A stretch of 64,000 bases of DNA from Microbacterium sp. M28 (GCF_025836995.1 NZ_CP107546.1:2480001-2544000); one strand, 5' to 3'. Shown: positions 1-9,520, counted from the stretch's first letter. The notes: a model not told the origin generated them from the sequence alone. Numbers and translations are program-made.

Positions 1-445
1 GGAACGAATCGTCGGCCGTGAAGTGTCCGATCGAGCGAGGAAGCGACCGGGTCAGCACGCGCCCGTCCTGCTCGAAGCGCACGTCCCACGCGCCGTCTCG
101 GGTGACGACCACGCGCAGGTCGCCGGTCTCGAGCACGCCCTGCTCGTCGTCGACCGAGACCGTCGGCACGAAGCCCTCCTCGGGGAACGTCTCGAAGTCG
201 GGCCCGCCGTTGATGCGGCCTGCGTGACGCTGCACCCTGACCTTGACGACGCCGGATGCCGGTGACGAGAACGTGACCGTCAGCATCGGCCGGTTGAGCG
301 TGTCGCCGCGCTGACGGATCACCGCCGTCGGGGCGTAGACGGTCATGGTCCCGGCATCCGCGTCGATGCGGATGTCGTCGACCTGCGTCGCGTAGAGCGG
401 GGTCAGACCCGGTCGGGTCAGCCAGTAGCCATCGGTGAACTTCAC
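1..445 (-). CDS. GH31 alpha-xylosidase (YicI-like), 5' part only
   Basis: Only the N-terminal 148 residues are in the window; the gene runs off the left edge. The frame opens at a GTG (bases 443-445) that overlaps the TGA of the upstream GH42 gene, so the two are translationally coupled; an AAAGG lies about 9 bases upstream. The start MKFTDGYWLTRPG and the following RGDTLNRPMLTVT stretch match the N-terminal beta-sandwich of YicI-type GH31 alpha-xylosidases, which remove alpha-1,6-xylose from xyloglucan oligosaccharides. The catalytic barrel lies outside the window. No signal peptide is seen, so the enzyme is probably cytoplasmic. The partnership with GH42 and GH95 supports a xyloglucan role. 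Family recognition is from memory of the N-terminal pattern; substrate is inferred. Confidence 0.8.
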   Translation of the reverse strand, partial: MKFTDGYWLTRPGLTPLYATQVDDIRIDADAGTMTVYAPTAVIRQRGDTLNRPMLTVTFSSPASGVVKVRVQRHAGRINGGPDFETFPEEGFVPTVSVDDEQGVLETGDLRVVVTRDGAWDVRFEQDGRVLTRSLPRSIGHFTADDSF

Positions 446-2496
446 CAGGTGCGCCTTTCTGTCAGTGCTCGCACTTCGCCGGGCGCGATGCCGACGGAGT
501 CGATGGTCTCTTCTCCGGTGAGCAGGTCGACGTGCGACCCGGTCACCGTGATGTCCGTGCGGGTGTCCGCGTGGTTGAGCAGGAACAGGACGTCCCCGCG
601 GCGGACGGCTTCGAGGCCGTCGGGGAGCAGCCCCGCCGGCCCGCCCAGCGCATCGGTGATGCCCGCGGCCGCGAGCGCATCCGCGATCACCGCCGACAGA
701 GTCGCCTGATCGAGGACCGCGCCCACGTACCAGGCCGCCCCCGTCCCGACGGTGCGCCGGGTGATGGCGGGGATACCTGCGAGGTCGCCGTCCGCGTGCC
801 GCGCGAGCACGTCGGCGTCCTCGGCGCGGAGGCGTTCGGCGAGGATGCCCGCGTGCGGCTGAGCGACGGCGCGTCCGGCATCCCAATCGTCGGCCGGAGC
901 GAGCGGGCTCCCGGCATCCGGCACCGCCCCCCATTCCTCTCCGCTCACACCGAGCAGATCGCGCAGCAGCACGGGGGAACGCCCCGTGAGAACCTGCGCG
1001 TTCTCGTCGGCGACGCCGCTGAACGGACCGATCACGACGTGCGCGCCGGCGTCGACGGCCGTGCGCAGGGCCGACGCGGTCTCGGGCGTCACGATGTAGG
1101 AGTGCGGCACGAGGATCGTCCGATAGCCGGCCAGGTCGGATGCCGCGGGCACGACGTCCGCGACCACGCCGCGACGCCACAGCTCGCGGTACCAGCGCGT
1201 CACCTCGGTCATGGTGCTCAGCCGCTCGGTCGGCCGAGCCGGCTCCTCACCGGCCCACCACGACGACCAGTCGAACAGGATCGCGACCTCGGCCGGGACG
1301 CGCGCACCCGCGACGGCGGTCAGCTTCTTCAGATCCTCGCCCTGACGACGGACGCCGCGGAAGACGTCGGAATCCGACCCTGCGTGCGGAAGCATCGCGG
1401 AGTGGAAGCGCTCCGCACCGGCCTTCGCCTGGCGCCACTGGAAATAGCAGACCGCATCGGCGCCGCGGGCGACGGCCTGCAGCGAATCACGGCGTGCGCG
1501 CAGCGGGGACTTCGGCAGGTTGTGCTCCCGCCACGAGGTCGCACTGATCGCCTGCTCCATGAGCACCCACGAGCGTCCCCGGCCGAGCGAACGCATGAGG
1601 TCCTGCACGAGAGCGATGTCCGCCGGCGAATCCGACGAGGCCGGATCCGGGTACTGATCGTCCGACACGACATCCACGTCGTCCGCCCACGCCCAGTAGT
1701 CGGTGAGCGCATGGAACCCCATGAAGTTGGTGGTGATGGGCTGAGCGGCCCCGGTCGCGCGGATGACGTCGCGCAGTTCCCGGTAGCACTCCCGCAGCTG
1801 GTCGGAGCTGTACCGGCGGAAATCCAGCGACTGGGTGGGGTTGACCAGGTACGGCATGCGGCGCGGCGGCAGGATCTCGTCGAAGTCGGCGTAGCGCTGC
1901 GACCAGAACGCGGTCCCCCATGCCTCGTTGAGCGCCTCGATGGTGCCGTAGCGGCGCCCCAGCCAGAGCCGGAACTCACGGGCGGCTTCGTCTCCGTGAT
2001 CGACCTGGCCGTACTCGTTGCCCACGTGCCACATGCAAACGGCCGGATGCCCGGCGTAGCGTTCGGCGAGGTCACGGGTGATGGCGGCCGCGTGCTCGCG
2101 GTAGACGCGCGATGCCGGCGAGAACTGGTTGCGCGATCCGGGTATCAGGCGCACGCCGTCGCGATCGACGGGCAGCGTCTCGGGGTGGCGCATGCCCAGC
2201 CACGGCGGCGGCGATGCGACCGGCGAGGCGAGGTCGACGGCGATGCCGCCCGCGTGCAGCAGGTCGAGCACCTCGTCCAGCCAGCCCCACTCGCGTGCAC
2301 CGGGCGTCGGCTCGATCATCGCCCAGCTGAAGACGCCGACCGTGACCAGGTTCACCCCCGCCTCGCGCATGAGTTCGACGTCCTCGCGCCACACGTCAGG
2401 CGTCCACTGCTCGGGGTTGTAGTCGCCACCGAATCCGAGGCCGTGCTCGGCGATGAGCGCGTCGAAAGCGCGGCGGGGTGGGGTCGTCGTTGACAT
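442..2496 (-). CDS. GH42 beta-galactosidase
   Basis: Predicted 684-residue GH42 beta-galactosidase hydrolysing terminal beta-galactosides. The N-terminal TIM barrel begins with GFGGDYNPEQW (residues 21-31). The acid/base Glu161 is in MWHVGNEYG and the nucleophile Glu314 is in WVLMEQA; a trimerisation-type domain and a C-terminal beta domain follow, giving the usual family length. There is no signal peptide, so it should act on imported oligosaccharides. I chose ATG 2496 because the longer frame (to 2547) reads through the operator palindrome at 2518-2539 and the extra residues do not look like GH42. It overlaps the downstream GH31 gene by four bases and is divergent from GH95, so the operator can control both transcripts. 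Confidence 0.93.
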   Translation of the reverse strand: MSTTTPPRRAFDALIAEHGLGFGGDYNPEQWTPDVWREDVELMREAGVNLVTVGVFSWAMIEPTPGAREWGWLDEVLDLLHAGGIAVDLASPVASPPPWLGMRHPETLPVDRDGVRLIPGSRNQFSPASRVYREHAAAITRDLAERYAGHPAVCMWHVGNEYGQVDHGDEAAREFRLWLGRRYGTIEALNEAWGTAFWSQRYADFDEILPPRRMPYLVNPTQSLDFRRYSSDQLRECYRELRDVIRATGAAQPITTNFMGFHALTDYWAWADDVDVVSDDQYPDPASSDSPADIALVQDLMRSLGRGRSWVLMEQAISATSWREHNLPKSPLRARRDSLQAVARGADAVCYFQWRQAKAGAERFHSAMLPHAGSDSDVFRGVRRQGEDLKKLTAVAGARVPAEVAILFDWSSWWAGEEPARPTERLSTMTEVTRWYRELWRRGVVADVVPAASDLAGYRTILVPHSYIVTPETASALRTAVDAGAHVVIGPFSGVADENAQVLTGRSPVLLRDLLGVSGEEWGAVPDAGSPLAPADDWDAGRAVAQPHAGILAERLRAEDADVLARHADGDLAGIPAITRRTVGTGAAWYVGAVLDQATLSAVIADALAAAGITDALGGPAGLLPDGLEAVRRGDVLFLLNHADTRTDITVTGSHVDLLTGEETIDSVGIAPGEVRALTERRTW

Positions 2497-2517
2497 GGTC
2501 TTCCGGTTCTGACTCGA

Positions 2518-2539
2518 GTTGTCGAAGCGTTTCAACAAC
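2518..2539. promoter_or_regulatory. LacI-type operator between GH42 and GH95
   Basis: A 22-base near-palindrome (two mismatched pairs) with core GTCGAAGCGTTTCAAC lies between the divergent GH42 and GH95 genes. It overlaps the expected -35 region of the GH95 promoter. The central CG step flanked by TCGAA/TTCAA is typical of LacI-family operators. The same core recurs three times at 10.56-10.80 kb. The likely regulator is the LacI protein encoded at 4910-5911; that link is inferred from proximity. Confidence 0.75.
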
Positions 2540-2546
2540 GAGAACA

Positions 2547-2552
2547 TATACT
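2547..2552 (+). promoter_or_regulatory. -10 element TATACT, leaderless GH95 transcript
   Basis: TATACT is followed by six bases and then the GTG start of GH95, which places the expected transcription start on the start codon. No Shine-Dalgarno sequence precedes the GTG. The -35 region falls inside the operator at 2518-2539, so repressor binding would block the polymerase. Confidence 0.6.
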
Positions 2553-2558
2553 AGCCAC

Positions 2559-4916
2559 GTGCCGAAGTCCATCGAGGTCGCAGACGCCCTCCATCTCCTC
2601 CATCTGCGCCGCCCCGCCGAGCGGTGGACGGCCGCATTCCCGGTCGGCGACAGCATCCGCGGAGCGATGTGCGAGGGGCGCCTCGCGGGCGAACGCCTGC
2701 ACCTGAACGACATCACGGCGTGGTCCGGACTCCCCGGCGGTGACCCCTTGGCCGGGATCGCGGATCGCGGCCCCGACGTCCTCGCGGCGGCGAGCGCTGC
2801 CATCGCACGCGGCGACGGCGACGAAGCCGAGCGGCTCGTGCAGCGCCAGCAGACTCCGTGGGGGCAGGCCTATCTGCCGCTCGGCCACGTCGACATCGAA
2901 CTCCTGGCCGTCACGGCCGACAGCGCGTCTCTGCGCCGCATCCTCGACCTGCGGACCGCCATCGCCGCGCACGAATACACCTCGGATGCCGGGGCGGTCC
3001 GGCACGAGACGTGGGCGGATGCCGCGACCGAAGCGGTCGTGCACCGCGTCGTCGCCGACCAGCCGATCCGGCTGCGGGTGAGCGTCGGAAGTCAGCTGCG
3101 TCCGCACCGGGTCGACCATGGCGACGACGCGCTCGGCTTCGAATGGCTCCTCCCGATCGACGTCGCTCCAGCGCATGCCCACGCCGATGAGCCGATCAGC
3201 TACGACGACGCACGGGGACGCACCGCCGCGGTGACCGTGCGCTCGTCGGTCACGGCTGACGTGGCGGACGGCGTTCTCACGACCGCTGCGGCGCGGGAGC
3301 ATCTGCTGTTGATCGGCACCGCGACGGCGCCGGGTCTGCCCGGTGCGCCGGCCGACGTCCGGACCGCCCTCGAGCGCGCCATGGTGACGGTTCCGCTGCC
3401 GGACGCCGAGACGCTGAGGGATGCGCACATCCGCACCCACCAGGAGCTGTATGCGCGCTGCGCCCTGGAGCTGCCGTCGCCCCCAGGAGCCGACGATCTG
3501 CCGGTGGACGAGCGGGTCGCCCTGGCGCAGGAGCGTCCGGATGAGGGGCTCGCCGCGCTGGCGTTCCACTACGGGCGCTATCTGCTGATCTCCTCCTCCC
3601 GCCGCGCATCGATCCCTCTGACGCTGCAGGGCCTGTGGAACGCCGAGCTCCCCGGCCCCTGGTCGAGCGCGTACACGTCGAACATCAACCTCGAGATGGC
3701 CTACTGGCCGGCCGATGCGACCGGTCTGCCGGAGTGCCTCGAGCCGCTGCGCGCCTTCGTCGGCCGCGTCGCCGCGACGACCGGACGCGTCGTCGCCCGC
3801 GCGCTGCACGGCGCTGACGGCTGGGCGATGCACCACAACTCGGATGCCTGGGGGCACGCCGCGCCGGTCGGCGGCGGCTCGGGTGATGCTGCCTGGGCGT
3901 TCTGGCCGATGGGAGGCGTCTGGCTCAGCCTGCAGCTGTGGGATGCGTTCACGTTCGACGGCGATGTGGAGCGCCTCCGCTCGGAGATCTGGCCGGTGCT
4001 GGAGGGATCTGCGCTGTTCGCGCTCGACTGGATCCGCACCGACGGCGCGCGCGCCTGGACGAGTCCGTCCACGTCGCCCGAGAACAGGTATCTGGACGAC
4101 GCCGGCGTTCCGCGCGCGCTCGGAGAGTCCACCACGATGGACGTCACGCTGCTGCGTGAGCTGGCCGGCACGTGCGTTCGGGCGGCTCGCCTGCTCGGCG
4201 CCCGGCCCGGCTGGCTCGACGAGCTCGTGCGCGTGACCGCGCTGCTGCCCGACCTGCGCGCCTTGCCGGATGGGCGCCTCGCGGAGTGGGGTGCGGATGT
4301 CGAGGATGCCGAGCCGCTGCATCGCCACCTGTCGCACCTCGTCGGGCTGTATCCACTCGCGATGATCACGCCTGAGAGCACACCCGAGCTGGCAAGGGCT
4401 GCCGCGGACGCGATCCTGGCCCGCGGCCCCGAGTCCACCGGGTGGGCGCTCGCATGGCGGCTGGCCATGTGGGCGCGGCTCGGCGAAGGCGCCCGCGTGC
4501 ACGATCAGATCCTCCTGTCGCTGCGGCCGGCGCAGGATGCCGCCGGTCAGCGCGGCGGCGTCTACGAGAATCTCTTCAGCGCCCATCCGCCGTTCCAGAT
4601 CGACGGCAACCTCGGGCTCACGGCCGGCATCGCCGAAGCGCTCGTCCAGTCCCACGACACGGACGCCGTGCGGACCCGCATCGGGCTGCTCCCGGCGCTT
4701 CCCCCCGCGTGGGGCGAGGGTGCCGTGCACGGGTTGCGCGCCCGCGGAGGCGTGCGCGTCGACGTGACGTGGCGGGGTCATCGCGTCACCCGGGTACGAT
4801 TGCGCTCTGATACCGCGCGTGCGGTCGTGATCTCGGGGCCGGGGGTCGACGAGACCGTCCGAGAGTTGCATCCGGGAGAAGAGACGATCATCGAGCCGAA
4901 GGAGCCGAGATGGTGA
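2559..4916 (+). CDS. GH95 family glycosidase (alpha-L-fucosidase-like)
   Basis: A 785-residue protein read from GTG 2559, chosen because TATACT sits six bases upstream and because family similarity starts just after it. The N-terminal GH95 domain shows FPVGDSIRGAMCEG and LNDITAWSG. The catalytic (alpha/alpha)6 barrel carries HHNSDAW near residue 427 (the catalytic Asn region), SPEN near 508 (Glu) and FQIDGNLG with Asp near 682, matching the residues known for GH95 inverting alpha-1,2-L-fucosidases. Some GH95 members prefer alpha-L-galactose, so substrate is uncertain. There is no signal peptide. It is the first gene of a GH95-LacI-DUF624 operon and divergent from GH42, consistent with removing terminal fucose from xyloglucan side chains. 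Confidence 0.88.
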   Translation: MPKSIEVADALHLLHLRRPAERWTAAFPVGDSIRGAMCEGRLAGERLHLNDITAWSGLPGGDPLAGIADRGPDVLAAASAAIARGDGDEAERLVQRQQTPWGQAYLPLGHVDIELLAVTADSASLRRILDLRTAIAAHEYTSDAGAVRHETWADAATEAVVHRVVADQPIRLRVSVGSQLRPHRVDHGDDALGFEWLLPIDVAPAHAHADEPISYDDARGRTAAVTVRSSVTADVADGVLTTAAAREHLLLIGTATAPGLPGAPADVRTALERAMVTVPLPDAETLRDAHIRTHQELYARCALELPSPPGADDLPVDERVALAQERPDEGLAALAFHYGRYLLISSSRRASIPLTLQGLWNAELPGPWSSAYTSNINLEMAYWPADATGLPECLEPLRAFVGRVAATTGRVVARALHGADGWAMHHNSDAWGHAAPVGGGSGDAAWAFWPMGGVWLSLQLWDAFTFDGDVERLRSEIWPVLEGSALFALDWIRTDGARAWTSPSTSPENRYLDDAGVPRALGESTTMDVTLLRELAGTCVRAARLLGARPGWLDELVRVTALLPDLRALPDGRLAEWGADVEDAEPLHRHLSHLVGLYPLAMITPESTPELARAAADAILARGPESTGWALAWRLAMWARLGEGARVHDQILLSLRPAQDAAGQRGGVYENLFSAHPPFQIDGNLGLTAGIAEALVQSHDTDAVRTRIGLLPALPPAWGEGAVHGLRARGGVRVDVTWRGHRVTRVRLRSDTARAVVISGPGVDETVRELHPGEETIIEPKEPRW

Positions 4917-5911
4917 CGATCGCCGAGGTCGCACGCGCAGCCGGTGTGTCGATATCCACCGTGTCCTATGTGATGAGCGGCAAACGGACCATCTCGCAGG
5001 AGACGAGGGATCGCGTCGAGCAGGCCATCGCCGACCTGAAGTACAGCCCGCATGCCAGCGCGCGCTCACTCGCCTCCCGCTCGACGAACGTCATCGGCCT
5101 GCAGGCACCGCTGCGTTCCGGCGTCGACGTGCACGTGGTGATGGAGATCGTCGCCGGTGTCGTCCGAGAAGCCCGCGCCAACCAGTACGACATCCTGCTG
5201 CTCACGAGCGATGATGCGGCTGGTCTCAGCCGCGCCGCGCGGGCTTCCATGGTCGATGCGCTCTTGGTCATGGACATCGAATCCGACGACCCGCGCATCG
5301 CCGCGCTCGAGGATCTCCCCACCCCCTCGGTGCTCATCGGACTCCCGGCCGGCGCCGACGGCATCGCGTGCGTGGACTTCGACTTCGAGGCGGCGGGTCG
5401 CCTGGCTGCCACGCGTCTCACCGAGCTCGGGCACACGCACGTCGCCCTGATCGGGGCTCCGGCGGAGGTCATCGCCCGGCACACATCGTACGTGGACCGC
5501 CTGAACCGCGGCTTCCTCGCCGCGGCGGCGGAGCTCGGGCTGGATGCCACCGTGCACGCCTGCCCGAGCAGTCAGGAGTCCGTGACGACGGTCGAGGAGA
5601 TCCTGACCGAACACCCCGAGGTCACCGGCATCCTGTTCCACAACGAGGGGGCGCTGCCCTACGTGGCCGGACATCTCGACACCGGGCCCGATGGACGCGA
5701 CCTGGATGTGATCGCCCTGTGCCCGGCCGACATCGCGCGGACGGTGCCGTCGCTGACGGACAGCATCGACGTGCCGGCCGAGGAGCTCGGCGCCAGCGCG
5801 ACCCGCGCGATCCTGGGGCTGCTCGAGGGCCGGGACCAGCCGCCGGTCCAGCTGCTCGCTCCCCGGTTGGAATCGACAGCGGATGCCGCGGCATCCATCT
5901 CCGCGCCATGA
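4910..5911 (+). CDS. LacI-family transcriptional regulator (local sugar locus)
   Basis: A 333-residue LacI/GalR regulator. The N-terminal helix-turn-helix is TIAEVARAAGVSISTVSYVM, followed by the hinge helix around SPHASARSLAS and a periplasmic-binding-protein-like effector domain. The ATG overlaps the GH95 stop codon (ATGGTGA) and AGGAG lies just upstream, so it is translated with the operon it probably controls. It is the most likely binder of the TCGAARCGYTTCGA-type operators at 2518, 10564, 10733 and 10791, which would make the locus autoregulated. Its effector is probably an imported oligosaccharide; this is inferred. Confidence 0.92.
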   Translation: MVTIAEVARAAGVSISTVSYVMSGKRTISQETRDRVEQAIADLKYSPHASARSLASRSTNVIGLQAPLRSGVDVHVVMEIVAGVVREARANQYDILLLTSDDAAGLSRAARASMVDALLVMDIESDDPRIAALEDLPTPSVLIGLPAGADGIACVDFDFEAAGRLAATRLTELGHTHVALIGAPAEVIARHTSYVDRLNRGFLAAAAELGLDATVHACPSSQESVTTVEEILTEHPEVTGILFHNEGALPYVAGHLDTGPDGRDLDVIALCPADIARTVPSLTDSIDVPAEELGASATRAILGLLEGRDQPPVQLLAPRLESTADAAASISAP

Positions 5912-6510
5912 AGATCGACCCGGAGAGCCGGACGCTCCAGGGGATGTCCTCGTTCCTCGGATTCGTCGCCCTGAACCTGATGTACCTGGCCACGTGCCTC
6001 CCCGTCGTGACGATCCCGGCGGCGACGAGCGCGCTGTACGAGGTGACGATCCGCTACTCCGACGACGAGAGCGGGCGTCCGGTGAAGGACTACTTCCCCG
6101 CGTTCGGGCGCAACTTCGTCCGCGCCACGCTGCTCGGTCTGTGCCTGGCCGTGCCGATGGTGCTGCTGGCGGCGAGCGCCGTGTTCTGGGCGTCGCATCC
6201 GAGCCTGCTGGCCGGGGCTGCGACGATCATCGCGACGGTGGCCGCCATCTACCTGTTCGCCGCGTTCCTGTTCGCGATGGCGCTCACGGCCGCGTTCACC
6301 ACGCCGTTCCGCCAGGCGCTCAGGAACGCGCTGCTGCTGCCCGCCGCCGAACCGGTGCGCACGCTCGGCATACTGCTCGTCCCGATCGCGCTGGTGTGCA
6401 TCACGATCGTGTTCCCGATGTCCGGCGTGATCCTGGTCACTATCGGCTTCTCGGTCGGCGCGTACACGACGGCGTTCCTGTTCCGCAGCGTCTTCGCCCG
6501 CCGCGGCTGA
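5908..6510 (+). CDS. DUF624 (YesL-like) membrane protein
   Basis: A 200-residue integral membrane protein of the DUF624/YesL family. Hydrophobic segments lie near residues 15-40, 70-95, 100-130 and 145-190. The motif NLMYLATCLPVVTIPAATSA near the N-terminus is characteristic. The family is found beside LplA/B/C-type sugar importers, as here; its molecular role is not established. The ATG overlaps the LacI stop (ATGA). A second member sits at 27811-28494 in the other sugar operon. Confidence 0.85.
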   Translation: MKIDPESRTLQGMSSFLGFVALNLMYLATCLPVVTIPAATSALYEVTIRYSDDESGRPVKDYFPAFGRNFVRATLLGLCLAVPMVLLAASAVFWASHPSLLAGAATIIATVAAIYLFAAFLFAMALTAAFTTPFRQALRNALLLPAAEPVRTLGILLVPIALVCITIVFPMSGVILVTIGFSVGAYTTAFLFRSVFARRG

Positions 6511-6560
6511 CGCCGGGCACCGCGTCGGGGCGTGGCGCGTTGTGCCGCGTGCGCCGCGCT

Positions 6561-6679
6561 GAGGCGACCACACACGACCCCTCCTCACGCGGTAACCGCC
6601 GCCCGCCCCCGAAAGGTGGCGCATATCGCCGCCTCCACCACCCCGAGACGACCACACGCGACCCGTCCCACGCGGCACC
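6561..6679. repeat. Imperfect direct repeat between operons
   Basis: Two related segments, one starting GAGGCGACCACACACGACCC (6561) and one starting GAGACGACCACACGCGACCC (6645), lie about 84 bases apart in the 237-base gap between the DUF624 gene and the convergent binding-protein gene. No gene is seen here. A small hairpin (GGTGGCG-CATAT-CGCCGCC) lies between them. Function unknown. Confidence 0.5.
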
Positions 6680-6705
6680 CCGCCACACACCCCCGGCACG
6701 CGAAA

Positions 6706-6731
6706 GGGGCCCGACCGAAGCCGGGCCCCTC
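6706..6731. terminator. Bidirectional terminator hairpin
   Basis: GGGGCCCG and CGGGCCCC flank a seven-base loop, between the convergent DUF624 operon and binding-protein operon. It can end both transcripts. Confidence 0.7.
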
Positions 6732-6747
6732 CGCACATACGCCTCGC

Positions 6748-8502
6748 TTACTCCGCGAACTCCTTCGCCACCGCTTCACGAGCATCGTTCTGCTCTTTGG
6801 CGCGGTCGAGGTCGACCTCGAGAACGTCCTCGTAGCCGAGGCCCTTCGCGGTCTCCTGCAGTTCGGACCACAGCTTGTCGAAGTCCGCCTGGCTCTCGGC
6901 GAAAGTCGCCTGCCAGGAGTACTGCACGATGAGCGCCTTGACCTGGTTGCGCAGCGCCTCGGTCTGCGAGTCGTCCGCCGGGGCCGTGTAGCTCGCGCCG
7001 GGGGCGACCAGCAGCTCGTCGTTCGCCTTCAGGTACTCCATGGTGCTCGTCGCGTCGTCCATGTGCGAGGACCAGTCGGCCTTCAACTCGTTCTGCGTGA
7101 GCTCCTGGTAGTGCGGCCAGAACTGGTAGTTGTACTGCAGGCCGGTGTTCTCGTCGATGTCGTTCGGGAGCACGGCGCTGACGTTCAGGGCCGAGGTGCC
7201 GTCGATGTAGCTGCCGCCGCCCCACTCCTCGGGTGCCGTCGCGTCGCCCGTGAGGAAGACCTCCTGGCCGAACTCGGTCAGCTTCGGCTGCCCGTCGTCG
7301 CCCATCTCCCAGGTGAGGCCCTCAGGACCCGCAGCACCCTGCGTCTGGCTGTTGTTCGTGTAGGTGCCCTCGGTCGAGTACAGCCAGTCGATGAACGCCG
7401 CGATGCGCTCGGGGTCCTCCGCCTGCGAGCCGATCGAGAAGACCTGCTTGCCGCCGTACGCCTCGGCGCCATACGAGAAGATCGTCTGATCCTCGATCGG
7501 GACCAGCATGAAGCCGGTGCCGGCCTTCATGTTCTCGTCGGTGTTGTACGCGGACTGTCCGAGCCACGGCCACCACGAGTACAGCACCTGGCCGTTCTGG
7601 AACTTCGACCACAGGGTGTCGTAGTTCTGCGTCGTCGACTCGGGGTCGACCAGGCCCATGCGGTACGCCTCGTTGTAGAACTCCAGCACGCGGTGGTACT
7701 GGCCGTCGTCGTCGAGGAGGCCCTGGTAGTCGGAGCCGTCGGCCTTGGCGAGCGCGAAGCCGAGCTCGTCGTAGCCGTAGTAGGTGATCGGCTGCTTGAC
7801 GTTGTTCATCATGTTGCCGTCCCAGTCCTTGAACAGCGAGAGGGCGTAGACCTTCTTGCCGTTGGGAGCGGTGGGCTGCAGATCCTGCATGTCCTTCAGC
7901 ACCGGGAGAAGGTCTTCGAGCGTGCCGACTTCGGGGTATCCGAGCTGGGAGTACAGGTCCCAGCGCAGGTAGGCGCCGAAGGTGGGCTCCAGGCCTTCGC
8001 TGGGCTGGGTCGGCTGGATGCCGGAGACGGCGGTCGGGAAGGCGTAGACGCCCTCCTTCCCCTCGTTCAACTTGTCGACCGCCTTCTCGAACCGGTCCAG
8101 CTCGTCCATCGCCGGGTAGTACTTCGAGGCGTCGAACACGAGTCCGCCCTCGATCAGCTCGTCGAGCTTCTCACCCTTGTCCGTGATGATCAGGTCGCCC
8201 AGGTCTCCGGCGGACACGCGGGTGTTGTAGAGCGTGTCGCCGCCGCCGGCGACGTTGGGGGCGATGATGTTCAGCTTCATGTTGAACTTCTCTTTGACGA
8301 GCTCGCCGAACCACCCCTCCTGGATGCCCATGTAGTTGGCGAGACCGTCGAACACGTCGATCGTGATCTCCTCCTCCCACTCCGTCGGGAAGGAGTCGAC
8401 CTGCGACTCATCGGTCTCGGCCGGGTCACCGCTGCACGCGGCCAGGGACCCGACCGCAAGGAGTGCGACCACTCCGAGCGCGGCTTTCCTCTTCAGCTTC
8501 AT
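6748..8502 (-). CDS. ABC transporter sugar-binding lipoprotein (LplA-type)
   Basis: A 584-residue extracellular solute-binding protein. The N-terminus is a lipoprotein signal: positive MKLKRK, a hydrophobic stretch, then a LAAC lipobox with Cys23. The mature protein has the two-lobe pattern of the large LplA-like binding proteins used with CUT1 permeases (for example ITYYGYDELGFA, GKQVFSIGSQAEDP). A clear ribosome site (AAAGGAAAG) precedes the ATG. It lies downstream of its two permeases in the order LplB-LplC-LplA. The substrate is probably a decorated oligosaccharide; this is inferred from the neighbouring glycosidases. No ATPase is encoded nearby, so a shared MsiK/UgpC-type ATPase elsewhere is expected. 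Confidence 0.92.
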   Translation of the reverse strand: MKLKRKAALGVVALLAVGSLAACSGDPAETDESQVDSFPTEWEEEITIDVFDGLANYMGIQEGWFGELVKEKFNMKLNIIAPNVAGGGDTLYNTRVSAGDLGDLIITDKGEKLDELIEGGLVFDASKYYPAMDELDRFEKAVDKLNEGKEGVYAFPTAVSGIQPTQPSEGLEPTFGAYLRWDLYSQLGYPEVGTLEDLLPVLKDMQDLQPTAPNGKKVYALSLFKDWDGNMMNNVKQPITYYGYDELGFALAKADGSDYQGLLDDDGQYHRVLEFYNEAYRMGLVDPESTTQNYDTLWSKFQNGQVLYSWWPWLGQSAYNTDENMKAGTGFMLVPIEDQTIFSYGAEAYGGKQVFSIGSQAEDPERIAAFIDWLYSTEGTYTNNSQTQGAAGPEGLTWEMGDDGQPKLTEFGQEVFLTGDATAPEEWGGGSYIDGTSALNVSAVLPNDIDENTGLQYNYQFWPHYQELTQNELKADWSSHMDDATSTMEYLKANDELLVAPGASYTAPADDSQTEALRNQVKALIVQYSWQATFAESQADFDKLWSELQETAKGLGYEDVLEVDLDRAKEQNDAREAVAKEFAE

Positions 8503-8544
8503 TGCTTTCCTTTCTTGGGTGCGCGCATCTCCGGGGCGTTGCCG

Positions 8545-9510
8545 TCAGCCCTTGACGGCGCCCAGCATGATGCCCTTCACGAAGAAGCGCTGGAACAGGG
8601 GGTAGATGAAGATGATCGGCAGGACGACGATCACCGACACGGTCATCCGGATGGACGTCGGGGTCTGGGACGTCGCCGCCGAGACGATGCCCGACAGGTC
8701 GCCGCCGGCGTTCTGCGCGGCCTGGGCGAGGCTGGAAGCCTGGTTGATGAACATGTAGAGCAGGTACTGCAGCGTGTACAGGCTCTGGTCCGTGATGTAG
8801 ATCAGGGTGTCCTGGAAGCTGTTCCACTGAGCCACCGCGGAGAAGATCGCGACGGTGGCGAGGATCGGCGTCATGTTCGGCAGGTACACCTTGAAGAAGA
8901 TCTGCACGATGTTCGCGCCGTCCAGCTCTGCGGCCTCCTGCAACGATTCGGGCATCGACTCGACGAAGGTCTTCACGAGGATGATGAAGAACGGCTGCAC
9001 GATGAAGGGCAGCACGTACACCCAGAAGTTGTTGGTCAGGCCGAGGTTCTTCATGATGATGAACACCGGGATCAGGCCGGCCGAGAAGTACATCGTGATG
9101 ATGATGAAGCGGTACCAGAACTGGCGGGCCCACATCTTCTTCTGCGTGAACATGAAACCGAGGAAAGCGGATGCCAGGACGGTGAAGACCGTTCCGATCA
9201 CCGTGCGGGCGATGCTGACCGCGGCCGCGAGCGGCAGGCCGTTGAGCTGGAAGACCTCTTTGTAGTTGTCCAGGTGCACGTCGATGGGCCACAGCCGGAC
9301 GTCGCCGAGCGCGGAGACGTCGTTCGCGCTGATCGAGTTGATGATCAGGTAGTAGAACGGGTACGCGCACAGCACGACGAGCAGGGCGAACACCGTGTAG
9401 TTCACGATCGCGAACATCACGTCGCCGCCGTGGCGTTCGGCGTCGGGCTTGCGGCTGCGCGGCCCGGTCGGCCGGACAGGGCGCTTGGGGGGTGCGGTCA
9501 GAGTGGTCAT
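8545..9510 (-). CDS. CUT1 sugar ABC permease (LplC/YtcP-type)
   Basis: A 321-residue inner-membrane permease with about six membrane segments. The EAA cytoplasmic-loop signature is at ESLQEAAELDGANIVQIF. It ends with RFFVKGIMLGAVKG, the usual C-terminus of the LplC/YtcP group. It has a GAGAGG ribosome site. It pairs with the permease encoded at 9521-10519 and the binding protein at 6748-8502. Confidence 0.93.
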   Translation of the reverse strand: MTTLTAPPKRPVRPTGPRSRKPDAERHGGDVMFAIVNYTVFALLVVLCAYPFYYLIINSISANDVSALGDVRLWPIDVHLDNYKEVFQLNGLPLAAAVSIARTVIGTVFTVLASAFLGFMFTQKKMWARQFWYRFIIITMYFSAGLIPVFIIMKNLGLTNNFWVYVLPFIVQPFFIILVKTFVESMPESLQEAAELDGANIVQIFFKVYLPNMTPILATVAIFSAVAQWNSFQDTLIYITDQSLYTLQYLLYMFINQASSLAQAAQNAGGDLSGIVSAATSQTPTSIRMTVSVIVVLPIIFIYPLFQRFFVKGIMLGAVKG

Positions 9511-9520
9511 GGCGCGCCTC

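Noticed and set aside
532..2493. 653-aa open frame on the plus strand over GH42
   Set aside because: Antisense shadow of a gene with intact catalytic motifs.
2497..2547. Extended N-terminus of GH42
   Set aside because: The extra 17 codons run through the LacI-type operator and do not resemble GH42 N-termini.
2532..5069. 845-aa open frame on the minus strand over GH95
   Set aside because: Antisense shadow; no recognisable domain and extreme Arg content.
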